Shown here: positions 36,070 through 48,211 of the stretch, piece after piece
Layout: the number at the start of each line of letters is the position of its first letter
How positions within the stretch are numbered: the first letter of the stretch is position 1
From: Paramecium sonneborni
Lineage: Eukaryota > Ciliophora > Oligohymenophorea > Peniculida > Parameciidae
NCBI GenBank assembly: GCA_905182985.1
Contig: CAJJDN010000058.1
Span: forward strand, 466,039-530,038
Direction: 5' to 3'
Length of the DNA stretch: 64,000 nt
Notes under the pieces: generated by a model
The model's database searches: none
The model's input: the letters and a program-made list of their open reading frames with translations, nothing else
Told to the model about the DNA's origin: nothing
Program-made: the position numbers and the translations under genes

Positions 36070-36291
36070 TTTTATTGTTGAATTATTAGAGATTTAATTA
36101 TTAAATTCACGCGTGTTATTAGTTTAAATATGAATTATAATAAATAAGCATTATAATATAAATGAATTATAATAATAAGAATTAGGTTTATTAAAATAAT
36201 ATCATTTAAAAAACTTATGACTTATTATTTGGTAGAATAGTATTAATAAATATATATGTAATAATTAATCCCTTTTAAATTATACAATTTA

Positions 36292-37650
36292 ATGTATCCA
36301 GGGGAAATCAAAAAAAAATTAGAAAATATTGTTATTAACAGATTACTTTTATTGTTAGGAAAACTAAAAGATTTAGAACACTTTAATAAGCCTCAAAATT
36401 CTTATTTAAATAACAATAAATCTCTATTTAATTACAAAATTAAAAAAATTTCAGATCTCTATCAAATTTCTTGCTACATATAAATATTCTATAATATCTA
36501 CTAAATAGTTATAATGAAATTTATTAAATTTTTTACTTATCTCTATTCTTAAATATAAGTGAGCTAACTTAAAATTCTCTGATTTAGAGTTTTACTAAAA
36601 TAAAAGGTTAAATAATTGAGAAAACTCAAGCATTCTAACTTTATTAAAAGATGCATATTTATCAATTTATATTTCTTTGCTTTGCATCTCTTTGATTTTA
36701 CAGAGCAATCCTAAAATTTTAAGTTTGGAAAATAGCATTCAAACAATATAAAATGATATTTCTCATTCAAATTTAAATTAAATAAAAGCTCAGTTTATCA
36801 AAAATATTCTAAATCTATTATCTCACTTGATATCTTATAATTCATAATGATAGAACTACATTTGAAAATAATTTTGAAAATTATTCATAATGAGATTCAA
36901 AATATTTGATACTTAATATTGAAAGTTTAGATCCGAAAAGTTAATATCAAATATTTTCTTTCCTATTCATTTCTCAAACTTAAGCAACTACTTAATCTTA
37001 TTAAGAGAAATTAAACATCCGTCAATAGATTGTTCCTTTTGTAGTTTTTTAATAATAAATTTTGTATTCAGGATATTTTTAAATTCAATCTTATTGTTTA
37101 AGAGCTCTTCTTTACTTTTAGATAACAAATTACAAGAATCTTGATGGATTTACAAAATTTTATTCTAGCAGTAATTGTTTTAATCAAAGTTTTCAATTTA
37201 AAAGTCGATTAGCTTTTATTCTCAGAGATATTAATTTGTATGTAACATTAAGATTTATGTAATCCTAAGCATATTTGCATCATAATTGATTAAAACAGAT
37301 TATAACACCTTTCTTATCTTTTCTCATGATTGATGTAGCAAATGTTGCTGAAACTATTGTAGTATTTAATGAACTAATAATAATATCATTTCATTTTAAT
37401 ATTATTAATATAAATTATACCATAATCATTAACATAAGGTTCAAAAATTGAAATAGATAACAATTTCTTAGTCAGATAATCCACACTTACAATTTTAAAA
37501 TATAAAATTTCATGCATATTTTGAACTAGTACTTCATATAAATTGTTTAAAATTTAATAGAATCCCATTAATCCAGCGTGAATAATGAAGACATTGGACT
37601 TTTTTTTAATTAATCCGTATGATTTTCATTTTGATTGATTTATCTGATTA
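36292..37650 (+). pseudogene. Broken or multi-intron coding region, unresolved
   Basis: Several plus-strand segments have coding character but lie in different frames: 36292-36582 (96 codons, MYPGEIKKKLENIVINR), about 36610-36840 (ILTLLKDAYLSIYISLL), 36910-37329 (139 codons, e.g. RILMDLQNFILAVIVLIKVF and QHQDLCNPKHICIII) and up to about 37620 (NFMHILNQYFIQIVQNLIES). I could not join them by convincing GT-AG introns, unlike almost every other gene here. It may be a decaying gene of a large helical membrane-type family, or a gene with sequence errors. No function assigned. Confidence 0.35.
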
Positions 37651-37812
37651 TTCAAAATTTAGTTATTTTATACTATTTATATAGATTAATAAGAAAATCT
37701 AAATGCATGATGCACGTCTTTAAAAGTACTCTTAGTGACGAAAATAATTGAGCGAATTATCTCAAAGTATTTGATAATTATTAAAATAATTTAATAATTA
37801 CCTAAATCAGTT

Positions 37813-37968
37813 ATGAATATAGAGACTCCTGAAACAATCAAAGTTTCAAAAACTAATAGTTCTAATCCTAATCATTTTAGCTTGGTTACAGAAAAAATAG
37901 ATTTTAACGATCCAAGACCTTTATTACGATTTAAGACTCGATTGGCTCATTAAATTATGAAAAAGTGA
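37813..37968 (+). CDS. Short hypothetical frame, 51 aa
   Basis: ATG 37813 to TGA 37966. The peptide MNIETPETIKVSKTNSSNPN then VTEKIDFNDPRPLLRFKTRL is hydrophilic with Pro/Arg motifs and resembles the cytosolic N-terminus of a larger protein, for example a channel, more than a free small protein. The following 200 bp do not continue it in any frame I could justify. Confidence 0.3.
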
Positions 37969-38188
37969 AGTAAATTTATAAATCTTATTTTTAAGCTTTC
38001 TTAACCAAGTTCCAATTTTGCAATTTTGATCTGATGATGTGATTATTATCAGATAATATATAATATAAAAAAATAACTATTCTTTCTTATTCTCTCTACT
38101 TCAACAAGATGATGTATATTCATCCTCCTTCAATAATTCATGATTACCCTAAGAATTGAAAGAATTTAAGCTCTAGGGTTTGTTATGA

Positions 38189-38466
38189 ATAACTATATTT
38201 AGTTATAACAATTTAAAGTTGTTAGTAAAACTACTACATGATTAGAAGAGAAATCCTCATGAGGATGATCTAAAAAAAATTATAATCGAACCCAACTTCA
38301 TTCATCTATTCTTGAACACATTTATAATATGTTTAAATAAAGTTCTGAATTGAAAACTGATATAGAATTACAAGTATAAACTAAGACTAATCTAAATATT
38401 CATTTCAATCCTTTAACTGTCTAACTTTTTATAAACATATCTTATTTATCAAAAAAATAAAACTGA
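38189..38466 (+). pseudogene. Coding fragment broken at an A8 run
   Basis: Two overlapping frames join at the eight-A run 38272-38279. Before it the frame reads NNLKLLVKLLHDQKRNPHED; after it, in another frame, NRTQLHSSILEHIYNMFKQS and on to TGA 38464. One more A would make a single frame of about 92 codons. It is either a sequencing undercall or a real frameshift in a decaying gene. No start codon or domain identified. Confidence 0.35.
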
Positions 38467-38970
38467 AAGTATGACATTCAATTGTTAAAAATTATAAATA
38501 TAAAATCATAGCATTCTATAAAATAATAGAGTCACAATTATTATTAGCAGTAGTAACATTAAAATTTGATGACATACCAATTATATACCCATATATTTTG
38601 AAATTAATAAAGTAGAGTTAATGATAGATGCATTTTGTGATTTAAATTGTATAAATCAAAGGGGGAAAATAATTCATAAATTAAGAAATAAAATCCATTC
38701 TAAATAACATTAGAAATCCTAAAAAGAATATCAAATTTATAAGCTTAAACAAAAATAAACAATCATCTTAAACTTAAATATGATTGTAAATTGTTATAAA
38801 AATCTTTCTAGAATTGAACAAAAATAATAAATTGCATAAACTGTAAAATAATTATCAAATATATAAAGAATTATTGACTCAAGCTACTATGTAGCGATAT
38901 GATTAAATATTATGAATTAAGATGAAGGAAAAGCTATATAGAAGAAGAAACATAGATAAATTAGTATCCT
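38467..38970. other. Intergenic or unresolved, AT-rich
   Basis: About 500 bp in which frames open for up to 40 codons overlap on the plus strand, none with clear coding character. Nothing else recognised. Confidence 0.35.
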
Positions 38971-39342
38971 ATGCAATAAAATGAATGCTATGTTAATTTA
39001 TCAAAAATTATGGGAAGACAAGAAAATACTTCATTTCTTATAGCTATAGCATTAAAAAAATAATCATCATAAATAAAACTGTCATTTATAAGAAATATTC
39101 CAAACAAAGAGCCCAATAATAAACCAAGCTTAAGAAAGAAGATTTTTAATGATGATTTTACTGAAAATAAAATAAAAATAGAGTTTAGTAGTAATAAGAG
39201 ATATCTTTAGGTTTTCAGACTGGAATAAATTGTTTAGATTAGTTCTGAATTAATTAATTTCAAAATTTCACAATAATTTTTATAACGAATTCGTCATGTA
39301 GTATTTCTTATGTAAATGTAAGGGATGGTATTAGAATTTTGA
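38971..39342 (+). CDS. Hypothetical protein, 123 aa
   Basis: ATG 38971 to TGA 39340, 124 codons with stop. Sequence is basic and balanced (KKIFNDDFTENKIKIEF, ISSELINFKISQQFLQRIRH) and reads more like protein than the overlapping plus-strand frame starting at 38912, which is also open. It ends 106 bp before the PH-pseudokinase and could be an upstream exon of it, but two in-frame TGAs at 39340 and about 39385 would need to be spliced out and I found no matching intron. Confidence 0.4.
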
Positions 39343-39448
39343 TTCATTTGTCATATTTAATAGTATCCTTTGATATATTGATTTATTGAAAACTAATTAT
39401 TCATTATTAATACTCTCACAAAAATAAAAAAAACTAGTTAAACACATC

Positions 39449-40867
39449 ATGCTACAATAAAAAAAGTAATAAACGGCACATCTCAATCCTATTCTTTGGT
39501 AACCTTTGGAAAAATTATAACTGACACATTTGAGTCAACATCTCATATATTCTGGAATTATTTGGATTAGAAGTGAGGATTAACAATTACATGAAGAATA
39601 GGTCTCATTATATGCTGATAGGTAGATTGTTAGAAATTATTAAGATTGCAAATAAACTAATTGTTTTGTAATTTGAGTTAAACAATAATAAGAAGAAATA
39701 TTCAAACATTAAAGTTAGTTTAAGGGAAAAATAGTACAGAGATATTTTTTAATAGAAGCACTGATTTGGATAATTGGTTTAGCATGTTGAGAAGATATAC
39801 TATTCAATTAAATTTTAGTAAAGACTATAAATTGAATAAGAGATTGGGGTATCAAGATCCGTAGACACAAATATATTAGGCAAGGTGTTTTGCTAATAAT
39901 ATAAACTACACAGTGAAGGTAATACAAAAAAACAATAAATTTGATCCAAAATTAATACAACAGGAAATAAATATTTTAAGAAGAATCAAACATAAAAATA
40001 TAATTAATTTAGTTGAGGTCTATGAAGATTAATATACAATATTTTTGGTGTTTGAAAACTATTTCGGGACTGAAATGGTTTATAGATTTGAAGATCTATT
40101 AAATAGTTAAGAACCTTAATATGCAAGAATAATATATAAACTATTAGAAATTTTGTCATGTATACATTCATTAGGGATTATTCATGGTGATATTAAGTTG
40201 GAGAACATATATGTGAAATCTGATAATTTGATGGATATATGTTTGGCAAATTTTAATTAAGCGGAATTCATTGATAGTTAAATAAAGGGAATTAAAGGAA
40301 GTGAGGGGTAAATTTAATAGAAATTTAGATTCTTAGTTATTAATCTCCTGAGTTATTGAATGGGAAGCCTTATGATTAAAGTATTGATATTTACGCCGTT
40401 GGAATAATATTTTATTACTTTATATATCAAGTGATGCCATTTAGTGAATCGTAAGAACATGTATTGATTATTGTAAGGCTTAGAACGATAATAAATCAGG
40501 ACAAATTGAATTTCCATAAGTCAGGAATACTACTTATGCTATTGATTTGTTAAAATAAATGCTTTAGGTTGAACCTAAGTAAAGAATCAAACCAAATTTG
40601 GCTATGAATCATGAATGGTTTATTAAAATGAAAGTACAGGAGAAACTATACAAATAAAAAAGTTTCAAAGACTTTACACTTCCAACAATCTTGGAAAAGT
40701 CAGACATTTTTACTTAATCTCCTGGAATACAACCTAAACGTGAAAGTATTGGAGTGTTTGAAGATGAATTCTTATTAGAAAGTCTCTCTGATAGAATGGG
40801 ATTATTAAAAAATGCATTTAATCCATCAAAATTGAACCATGACATTTTTTAGAGGAAATAGAAATGA
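39449..40867 (+). CDS. PH-domain pseudokinase, 447 aa
   Basis: Introns 39622-39644 (23 nt), 40308-40336 (29 nt) and 40461-40483 (23 nt) give 1,344 nt, exactly 448 codons. Residues 35-110 resemble a PH domain (SGIIWIRSED at the start; EIFFNRSTDLDNWFSMLRRY with the helix Trp102 at the end). A kinase fold follows: Lys149 in YTVKVIQ, Glu165 in QQEINIL, HGDIKLEN (238-245) where HRD is usual, LANFNQ where DFG should be (Asn260 for the metal-binding Asp), SPE, DIYAVG and KQRIKPN. The glycine loop is GYQDPQTQIY, without GxGxxG. PH plus kinase recalls AKT-type kinases, but the changed DFG and loop argue against normal catalysis. It probably acts as a membrane-recruited scaffold. Confidence 0.82.
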
Positions 40868-40933
40868 AATTTAACTCTATATTATTATTAATGTTAACGC
40901 AAATATCAAATCATGATTGATTGAGAGAGGGAA

Positions 40934-41305
40934 TCATAATTCTAAGAGAGTAGGAATAAAAGACTTCTTTTTCTGTAGTTTTCTCTCTAATATACTAATT
41001 ACTGAGTATGGAGAATTTTCACTGAAGAACCTTTATCTTTTTCTTATTAACTTTTTTGTTTTCATAATTTCTTTGGGACTTGTTAGTTCTTCTTCAAAAA
41101 TTGTTTATAAAGGAATTTTAAACTAAGTTTGAGAAACATCATTGGCTAAATCTAATTCTGGTACATAGAAAGCAGATTGGTTAATTGGTCTAAATATCAA
41201 ATATGAGTATTACTTAAGCTGAGGAGTTTCTGGTAATTCATTATGATAATCAATTAATTCCTCGAAAGTCAAGGCTGAGTTAAACCTTTTCCTTTTATCA
41301 CACAT
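40934..41305 (-). CDS. Hypothetical basic protein, 123 aa
   Basis: Single exon, ATG 41303-41305, TGA 40934-40936. MCDKRKRFNSALTFEELIDY at the start, FRPINQSAFYVPELDLAND in the middle and a Lys/Arg-rich C-terminus (MKTKKLIRKRQRFF). No membrane helix or known domain. The Lys/Arg clusters could be nuclear localisation signals, which is only a guess. Convergent with the pseudokinase, 66 bp apart. Confidence 0.6.
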
Positions 41306-41558
41306 ATAAATAATTATTTTCAAAAATAATTTTAAATAATTGGAAAACAAGATCAATTAAATAGAGATAATTGGGAAACCATAAATAATGATGTCATAAA
41401 TTGTTGGAATTCAGTATTAACTTGTCATTTAAATAAAATTGAATTGAATAATAGAATGTTTATAAAATTTGTGAAACAATGTAGAAGGAACATGAATTAG
41501 TATAAGATATAAAATTGTAATAAAAAATACAATATATATATAATTTAAATAACTTCAA

Positions 41559-42515
41559 ATGCAATACTAATAAGGAAATATAAATGCCGAATATGTAAGC
41601 GACTAAGCACAATATTAATAACCTTAATAACCTTAAGGAGGCTATTAATATATGCCTGTATAAGGATAACCTGTAATGGGATAGCCAGTTTAATAATAGT
41701 ATTATTTTTTAGCAAAAATAGATATCAATATTACCCGTAAGCATAAGTTTAATACTCTTAATAACAATATGCTTAATATCCTTAAAGAGTTTAATATCAA
41801 AATGGATATTAATAGCAAATGGTAATTGTTCCTTAATCAGCATTCGTTGTAGCAGTTCAACCAATTAATCCAATTGTAGTTAAAGAAATGGCTTTGCGAT
41901 CATACACAAGATAGTAATTAATATATTAAGATTAAGTTTCTATGGATGCAATTGTTGCATTGGAGTTCTTGCAATGATCTTTTTGATTGTTAGATGTGTT
42001 GCAGCATTTGAATAGGGAGGGGCTGAAAGAGCAGGGGGTGTCATGTATATTATCTCGTAATTTATATCGTATTTATAACAGTAACTTCTTTTTTGTGATT
42101 GGAGCTATATGTGGAATTTATTCAATTAGTCGATATGTGGAAAAAATCTTATTGCACTATCAAATCTTATTGGTAATAGCCTTAGTATTTGAACTCATTG
42201 GATCTATTATCATTTTTGCATCCTATGATCAAACTAAAGAAGATGATGATTATTAAGACGAATATTCAAAAAATGATAAGGAAAATAAAAGAAGTGTAGA
42301 GTATTTAATCTCTTTATTAATTAAGATTAATCTTTTTCATTATCTCACTTATTATAATTCTTATTTGTTACGGAATGTTTATTAGATATGCTAGGCAAAT
42401 CAGATCTATGATGATTGATTTGAATAACACAAGGGTAAATTAAATGAATTAAAATGCATAATAAGGACCAGTACAAAACTAAGGAGCCGTTTATGGAGGA
42501 GCTGTATAAATTTGA
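41559..42515 (+). CDS. Gln/Pro/Tyr-rich tetraspan membrane protein
   Basis: ATG 41559. Introns near 41696-41718 (23 nt), 41914-41936 (23 nt) and 42057-42081 (25 nt) join the parts. Residues 1-85 are low-complexity (QYQQPQQPQGGYQYMPVQGQ, then QYSQQQYAQYPQRVQYQ). A Cys-rich first helix follows (FYGCNCCIGVLAMIFLIVRC), then three more (NFFFVIGAICGIYSI, ILLVIALVFELIGSIIIF, and LIFFIISLIIILICYG) with an acidic loop EDDDYQDEY, and a C-terminal Asn/Gln tail to TGA 42513. The last exon junction, near 42290-42330, needs one more splice or a correction that I could not place. The layout recalls small PQ-rich tetraspan proteins of unknown role. Confidence 0.7.
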
Positions 42516-43007
42516 AAGATATATTAATATATATTTAATTTCCTTTTATGATTAACTTAGTTATTTATTACTCACTATTCATTAATATAAAATTTACCAT
42601 ATAACATATAATATATCATCTATTATTCATAAATCATGTAAAAACAATTATTAATCTGATTTTAACATGTATGTTTAATTTGGAATTTAAGTTAGTTGAG
42701 TAAAACACAAACTCTTCTAATATTAATAGAAATTAGTTAGCTAACTTTTTCATAATGAACTAGTATCATAAAAATTAAATTGATGCTTTACTAATTAACA
42801 AACTAAAAACTAAATTTAATTTTTCTATTTAAAAAGATTGTTTAAAGTTTTAAACATAATTTATGAGTTATTAAATTAGACATTTAAAGAAATGAATTTT
42901 TATAAGATTAAAATTAATTATATCAATAATCAGATGAATTGGACTAATCCATAGAATTCTGAATGCTCCCTCTCTTTCTTGTCTTCTTTTAAGATAAATT
43001 TAATTAC
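42516..43007. other. Intergenic between converging genes
   Basis: About 490 bp of AT-rich sequence, with no long frame on either strand. Nothing recognised. Confidence 0.55.
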
Positions 43008-44665
43008 TCAATTTTTTTAGCCTAATTAATGAATTATATAAATTTACTCTTTTTTATAATTTTTCTTATAACTTTCCTAGCAATGTAGCTACCTTTCTTT
43101 ATTTAGGTGATAATCTATTATTCTCATATCTGTCATTTTCTTTTGAATCAGCAGGAGATCTTGATCTAGGTAATGATTTCAAATGTGATTTTGATTATTA
43201 TCTTGATTTAGATTATGCCTTTTTTGATTTAATAAAATTGATTATTGAACTACTAGAAGAACTACGGGATGATTTGACAGATGATGACTTTGAAACAGAT
43301 TTCTCTTTTTACCTTCCTCTTGAAACTTATTTCTTTTTATCATATTCTCGATACTTTTCTTATTATTATTCTTATTAAATATAATCCTTAAAACTTTTAA
43401 TCAATTCTTTTTACTGATTCTTAAACTTTGATTCTTATTATTGAAACAAGGTTTAAAAGTTACCAGAAAGTTCACTTATTTTCTTATCAATTACTTCTTC
43501 AAATTTACCAGTCTACTATTATTATTATTAAGGTTATAATTAAGTTGATGTTATCTAAGATTGTTAAGATTATTAAGATTGTTATTGAGTTATTTGACCA
43601 TTATTAAAACCTTATTTTTTATTGACATCAAAACTTACTTCACTTTAATTCTATTAAATATATTTATGGATTGAATCATCTTATTCTTATTATTTATCCT
43701 TAATTTGAGTAACCATTTTAAATAATCTTTAAATTTGACTCTCTAATTGTTCACATTTATTTTTCCAATCTTAAACTTCTTTTTTTAAGATATTTATTTC
43801 ACTTAAATTCTTACTTTAAATATCTAGTACCATTCTTTCGGTTGATGTCAATCTTTAAAAAGATTCTGGAACATCTTCTGTAAGATTACTTTTATGAAAT
43901 CCTTATTTAGTTTATGATTAACTTGATTTTCCTTATTAATGACTCTATTTCAAACTAGCTACTTCTCTTCCCATACTATGAATCTTTTAAGCCAAATCAT
44001 GATACTCATTAATTTTCATATCTTATCTCTCATTTCTATCCTATCTCTCATTTCTATCATTCCTTTCCAATCTTTCAAATCTATCCATTCTATCTGATCT
44101 TTCATGATGATCTAATTCTTCCTTCTCAAATTGATGTTTATATTAACTATTATTATTCTCAGTCTATTGTTAAGATTCTGTTACACTTTCTGTACTTATC
44201 ATAGCATATTCTTCAAGTAAATATACTTAATTTAAATATGTTTTAGATGCACCGAATGTCTCCTTTATAATTATTTTTATAAATTAGTATCTAGTTCCCA
44301 AAGGATCTATTTAAAACAACTATATTCCTTGTTTCAATTCAGGATATAGAGTTGTCCATGTAATAAAATTTTCACCATTTAATGATACCATCAATTCAAT
44401 CACTGATGGATTACTTTAATAATCATGCCAACAATCAAACCCAAAACATTTGATAAATTTCGGTCTTTCTTAAACTTAAGATAAATCTAAAGTTATATAT
44501 TGAGGTAATCCTGCTAAAGACATCCATAATGCCTTAAAATTTTATTTGATTATATACTTTCCTTTCTTAAATCAAAATATTTTCTGCTGCGCAATTAGGT
44601 AATGTTGAACTCACATTATATACTCGAACTCCATTTTCCGTTGTGCAATAATTTTAGTGTTCCAT
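43008..44665 (-). CDS. Galactose-binding-like domain plus coiled coil, about 534 aa
   Basis: ATG 44663-44665. With introns 44533-44557 (25 nt) and one of 28 nt near 43060 the coding length is 1,605 nt, 535 codons. Residues 35-150 read LAGLPQYITLDLSQVQERPK, then CFGFDCWHDYQSNPSVIELM, NGENFITWTTLY and QFIKIIIKETFG, the pattern of a beta-sandwich of the F5/8 (discoidin)/SUN/DOC type. A charged region built on ERNDRNERQDRNERQ repeats and a long coiled coil (SKNLSEINILKKEVQDWKNK) follow, then Gln-rich stretches and a Ser/Arg/Lys-rich tail (SKSSSVKSSRSSSSSS). Without signal peptide or membrane helix, it is likely intracellular. Which of the related folds it belongs to needs profile comparison. Confidence 0.72.
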
Positions 44666-44851
44666 TTGAATTTAAATTTAAAATTAATAAACTTAAAAAT
44701 TGAATAAAAATTCTTTTTTCAAAATTGCTTTTTCTGATTGCAAATGTATCAATTCATAATACATAAAATTAACATTTATCAATTAGTTGATAGTCTAATT
44801 ACATTTATTACAATTTCTTTAATTTTAATTTTATTTATTTGTGTAAAATTT

Positions 44852-46792
44852 ATGGGCAAAAAAAATAAAAAACAAAATAATAAAGAAAGTGATCCAATTG
44901 TTAAACAAATTAAGAAAAAAAAACCTTTAGCTATTAAAAAATAAGATGAAGTAGAAGAAATCACTGATGAAGATAATTCTGAGTAGTAAAATGAAGATGA
45001 ATAAATTTTTGATCATGTGGTTGATTTTAAAAAAAGTAATGAAAAGCCTTCTCATTATTAAAATTTACTTAAAAAACTAAATATTAAATAATAATAAGCT
45101 GATGATAATTATGGAAACTCAGAGTCTGCTAAATTGAATATCAAATAAGAAAATAAGACTATTTATGCAAAAATGAAAAAATATGAAATAGTTAAAGTAC
45201 CTAACACAAATCCATTTTCACATTTTGAATATGATTATTAAGAATTGAGAAGAACTATTTGTTTAGGAGAAATCGAAATTGAATAACCTGAATAACTTAA
45301 TGCTTTTTTTAAGGAGAAAACAACTAAACTTGTTCACACTTTAAATAATGGAATTGAGTTTAAAAAATATGAACTAAATAAATTATTTAAAAACAAAACT
45401 TTAATTGATATTAATTGTAAAAGAGAAGATTATAATATTGAGAGCTTATCCTAAAGGTAATTAATAAAAGATGATAAATTTTAATTGCCTGTTGTGATAG
45501 ATTTAGAGGATGAAAAAGAATTAATATAGACAAATCTAATTTCTAGTTATTTTGATTACATTGAAACTGATCCTGATGAATTAAATGCTGAAAAATTTAG
45601 AAAAACATATATTAATCATATCGTAAATCATTTAAGTAAAGAAAAGGAATCTTATGGATTTACAAGATGTAAAATACTAATATTAACAGCCTTTAAAGGA
45701 GATGCAATATCAATAATTAATTAGCTCATTTAAAGTGATAAAGAAATAGTCAATAAAGAAAGATATGAAAATGAATTCTGTGATGAAGAGAGACTAGAGG
45801 AAGATGATTTTAGAATTGGAATACAATTTTCAAGGCAAGGTTATATTAAATTACATTCAAATTTTGATAAATCAGATATTATAGTTACATCTACTTTAGG
45901 AATGAGATTGATAATTGGAACATAGGATTAGTAACATCGAGAAACTCATTTTCTGTCTTCTATTGAAATATTAGTAATAGATAGAGCCTCTTCTATTTAT
46001 ATGTAGAATTGGACTTATCTAGAAGATATATTAGAAGTCACTAATCTATTGCCAAATCATAAAAATATTACTAGTGATTTGAGTATGATAAGACCTTACT
46101 GTTTTGAAAACTTATCAAAATTTTATAGATAAAATATAGTTTACACTGATCATTACTTTTAGGAATTAAATTATCTCAGAAAATAATACTTTTTAAATTA
46201 TAAAGGATGTATTAGTAATAAAATTTACTATAATTAATTATTTCAGAAATCAGTAAACTTTTAATAAGAATTTAGATAAATTGATTGTTCTACAAATGAA
46301 TAATAAATTGAATAAAGATTCAATCAATTTAAAAAACTTTGGAATGATATTGAAAATAATAAAAGTTCATAATTTAAAAAAACATTGATATTTGTTCAAT
46401 CTTATTTTGATTTCGTTGCTTTGAAAGGACATTTCAAAAGAATTAATAGTAATTGTGAATGTGTAAGTGAATATACAAAAAAGAACAAAGTTCAGAGTAT
46501 AATTAGTAAATTTAAAGATGGTAGAATATAATATATACTAATAACAGAAAGAGCATATTATTTTGAAATAATTTAACTTAGATAAATGAAAAATATAGTT
46601 TTTTATTAATTACCTCAACATTCAATCATATATAAGTAATTGATTTAAAGCATAGAAAATCTAGGAAATAAAACATAGATAATAACTTATTATAGTAAAT
46701 TTGATGCATATCAACTTGAAACAATTGTTGGAACATTAAAGGCAGAAGAAATGATTTCAGAATAAAACAAGAGAACTACTTTTATTTTATGA
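44852..46792 (+). CDS. UTP25: UTP25 (DEF-like) small-subunit processome protein
   Basis: Intronless, 646 residues, TGA 46790-46792. A helicase-related protein needed for U3 snoRNA release and 18S rRNA maturation in the nucleolus. An acidic/basic N-terminus (MGKKNKKQNNKESD) leads to the conserved core: RCKILILTAFKGDAISIINQ, RLEEDDFRIGIQF, KSDIIVTSTLGMRLIIGTQ, SSIEILVIDRASSIYMQNW, SDLSMIRPYCFENLSKFYRQ, TLIFVQSYFDFVALKGHFKR, CVSEYTKKNKVQSIISKFKD and IVFYQLPQHSIIYKQ. As in other UTP25 proteins the Walker A and DEAD boxes are degenerate (VIDRAS for DEAD). The start at 44852 is preferred over the in-frame ATG at 44738, which would add a spurious hydrophobic leader to a nucleolar protein. Confidence 0.93.
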
Positions 46793-46842
46793 TAGACCAT
46801 TTTGTATATTTATAGATGTTAAATGTATATAATATATTTTCT

Positions 46843-48211
46843 TCACCATGGAATATCTGAGGCTGATTTTTTATTTTGATAATTTTCATATCCATCTTTT
46901 AATGAATAATTAACTTCATGATTAGTATTATCAACTGACAAAGAGGGATAATTATTCAAATTAGTATTTAAGTTTTAAGGTTAATTCATATACATACCTT
47001 AATAAATTTGTTTTGGATAATCTATTTATTAAGACTATAAAACAGGAGCTTTTTAGATTTAGGTTTAAGTTTAGCATCTTTATATTTCTGCTTAGATTTC
47101 TGATTCTTATACTTTCAAACTATTAAAAATTTATTATAAATTATTGATTTGTTAATTTAAAAATTCGACATCATTTTATTTCCATTAAATAAATTATTTT
47201 TAAGCTTAATTATTAGAGTTATTAGAAAATTGCATAATCAATGAATTCAATTAATTTTATAATTATGTTTATTATGTATTTAATGCTTGCAATTCACTGT
47301 TCTATAATTATTATTACTATTAACCAGATTAAACTCTTGTCTCTTGAAATTGAGAAATTTATTATGGAATCTCATATGAGACTTTTGTATCTTTTATTAT
47401 GTTAGATGATTGAGGTTAGGTTTAAGCGATCAATTTTTAAAGAGATTCAGGTAAAACTAAAGGAAGTGGAATATTTTTTCTGCAACAAGAAATTAAATGA
47501 ATAGCAACAATATATTCATTCTTAAAAAGGAATCCTTTCTGATTTGTATCAACAAGTGCCCATAATTCTTTTAATACTTAAGCTGATAATTCAGATTTAT
47601 AAAAAATAGCCTTTGCATTTTCACCTTCAATATATCCTTACTATTTTTTATCCTATTATTAATAATGTAAATTGTATTTTTCATATAGTTCATTGCTTAT
47701 ATCAAATTGATTTGAAATTTCCTATTGAGCAGCTTAAACTAATGGTGGCTTGTAATATTGTTAATTAAGAACAGGAGCTGTTTAATATTATTGAGCCATA
47801 GGAATTTGAAAAGATTAAGGAAATTATTATTGAATAGCATCAAGTCCAGGAGCTGGCATTGCTTATTATGGAAGTGGAAATCCATCTATAACTGGTAAAC
47901 GAACTTATTTATTTTCACTCAGTAATTAATCTGTCAATTCAAATCCATTTTGACAATATGCTATCAATTTCATCATAATAAAAAATTCTGATGTGTATAA
48001 TTTTTTTTCAGTATTTTATACAGCCCTCACCCAAATAGCTTTTAGTTTGTCTGATGGTAATTGACTTTTTTTGAAAAATGTTATAGACTCTTTATCATTA
48101 ACACTTCCAAATCCCTAATCAATTAAATCTTTTAATTACTTAAGGATCAAGTATGCTCCAAAGTTGCCTAAAATATTGATCTTCCTCAGGTGTGAATTAT
48201 ATATTATTCAT
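46843..48211 (-). CDS. EH-domain endocytic adaptor (Eps15/Ede1-like), 447 aa
   Basis: ATG 48209-48211; one 25-nt intron in the first EH domain; TGA 46843-46845; 1,344 nt. Two EH-type EF-hand domains: FTPEEDQYFRQLWSILDPQG, then LPSDKLKAIWVRAVQNTEKK and FFIMMKLIAYCQNGFEL; and YNLHYQQQDKKQQGYIEGEN, KELWALVDTNQKGFLFKNEY and AIHLISCCRKNIPLP, with the DTNQKGFL loop matching a Ca-binding EF loop. The C-terminal half is a Gln-rich coiled coil and low-complexity tail. EH proteins bind NPF motifs in clathrin adaptors. There are no Asn-Pro-Phe motifs in its own tail that I noted. Only 51 bp separate its end from that of UTP25. Confidence 0.9.

Noticed and set aside
40917..41126. Plus-strand frame with membrane-like sequence after the pseudokinase
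   Set aside because: Antisense to the 123-aa minus-strand gene 40934-41305, which has a cleaner composition.
44738..44851. Earlier in-frame start of UTP25 with a hydrophobic leader
   Set aside because: UTP25 is a nucleolar protein; the leader looks like a chance translation of the AT-rich 5' flank, and MGKKNKK at 44852 is the natural start.
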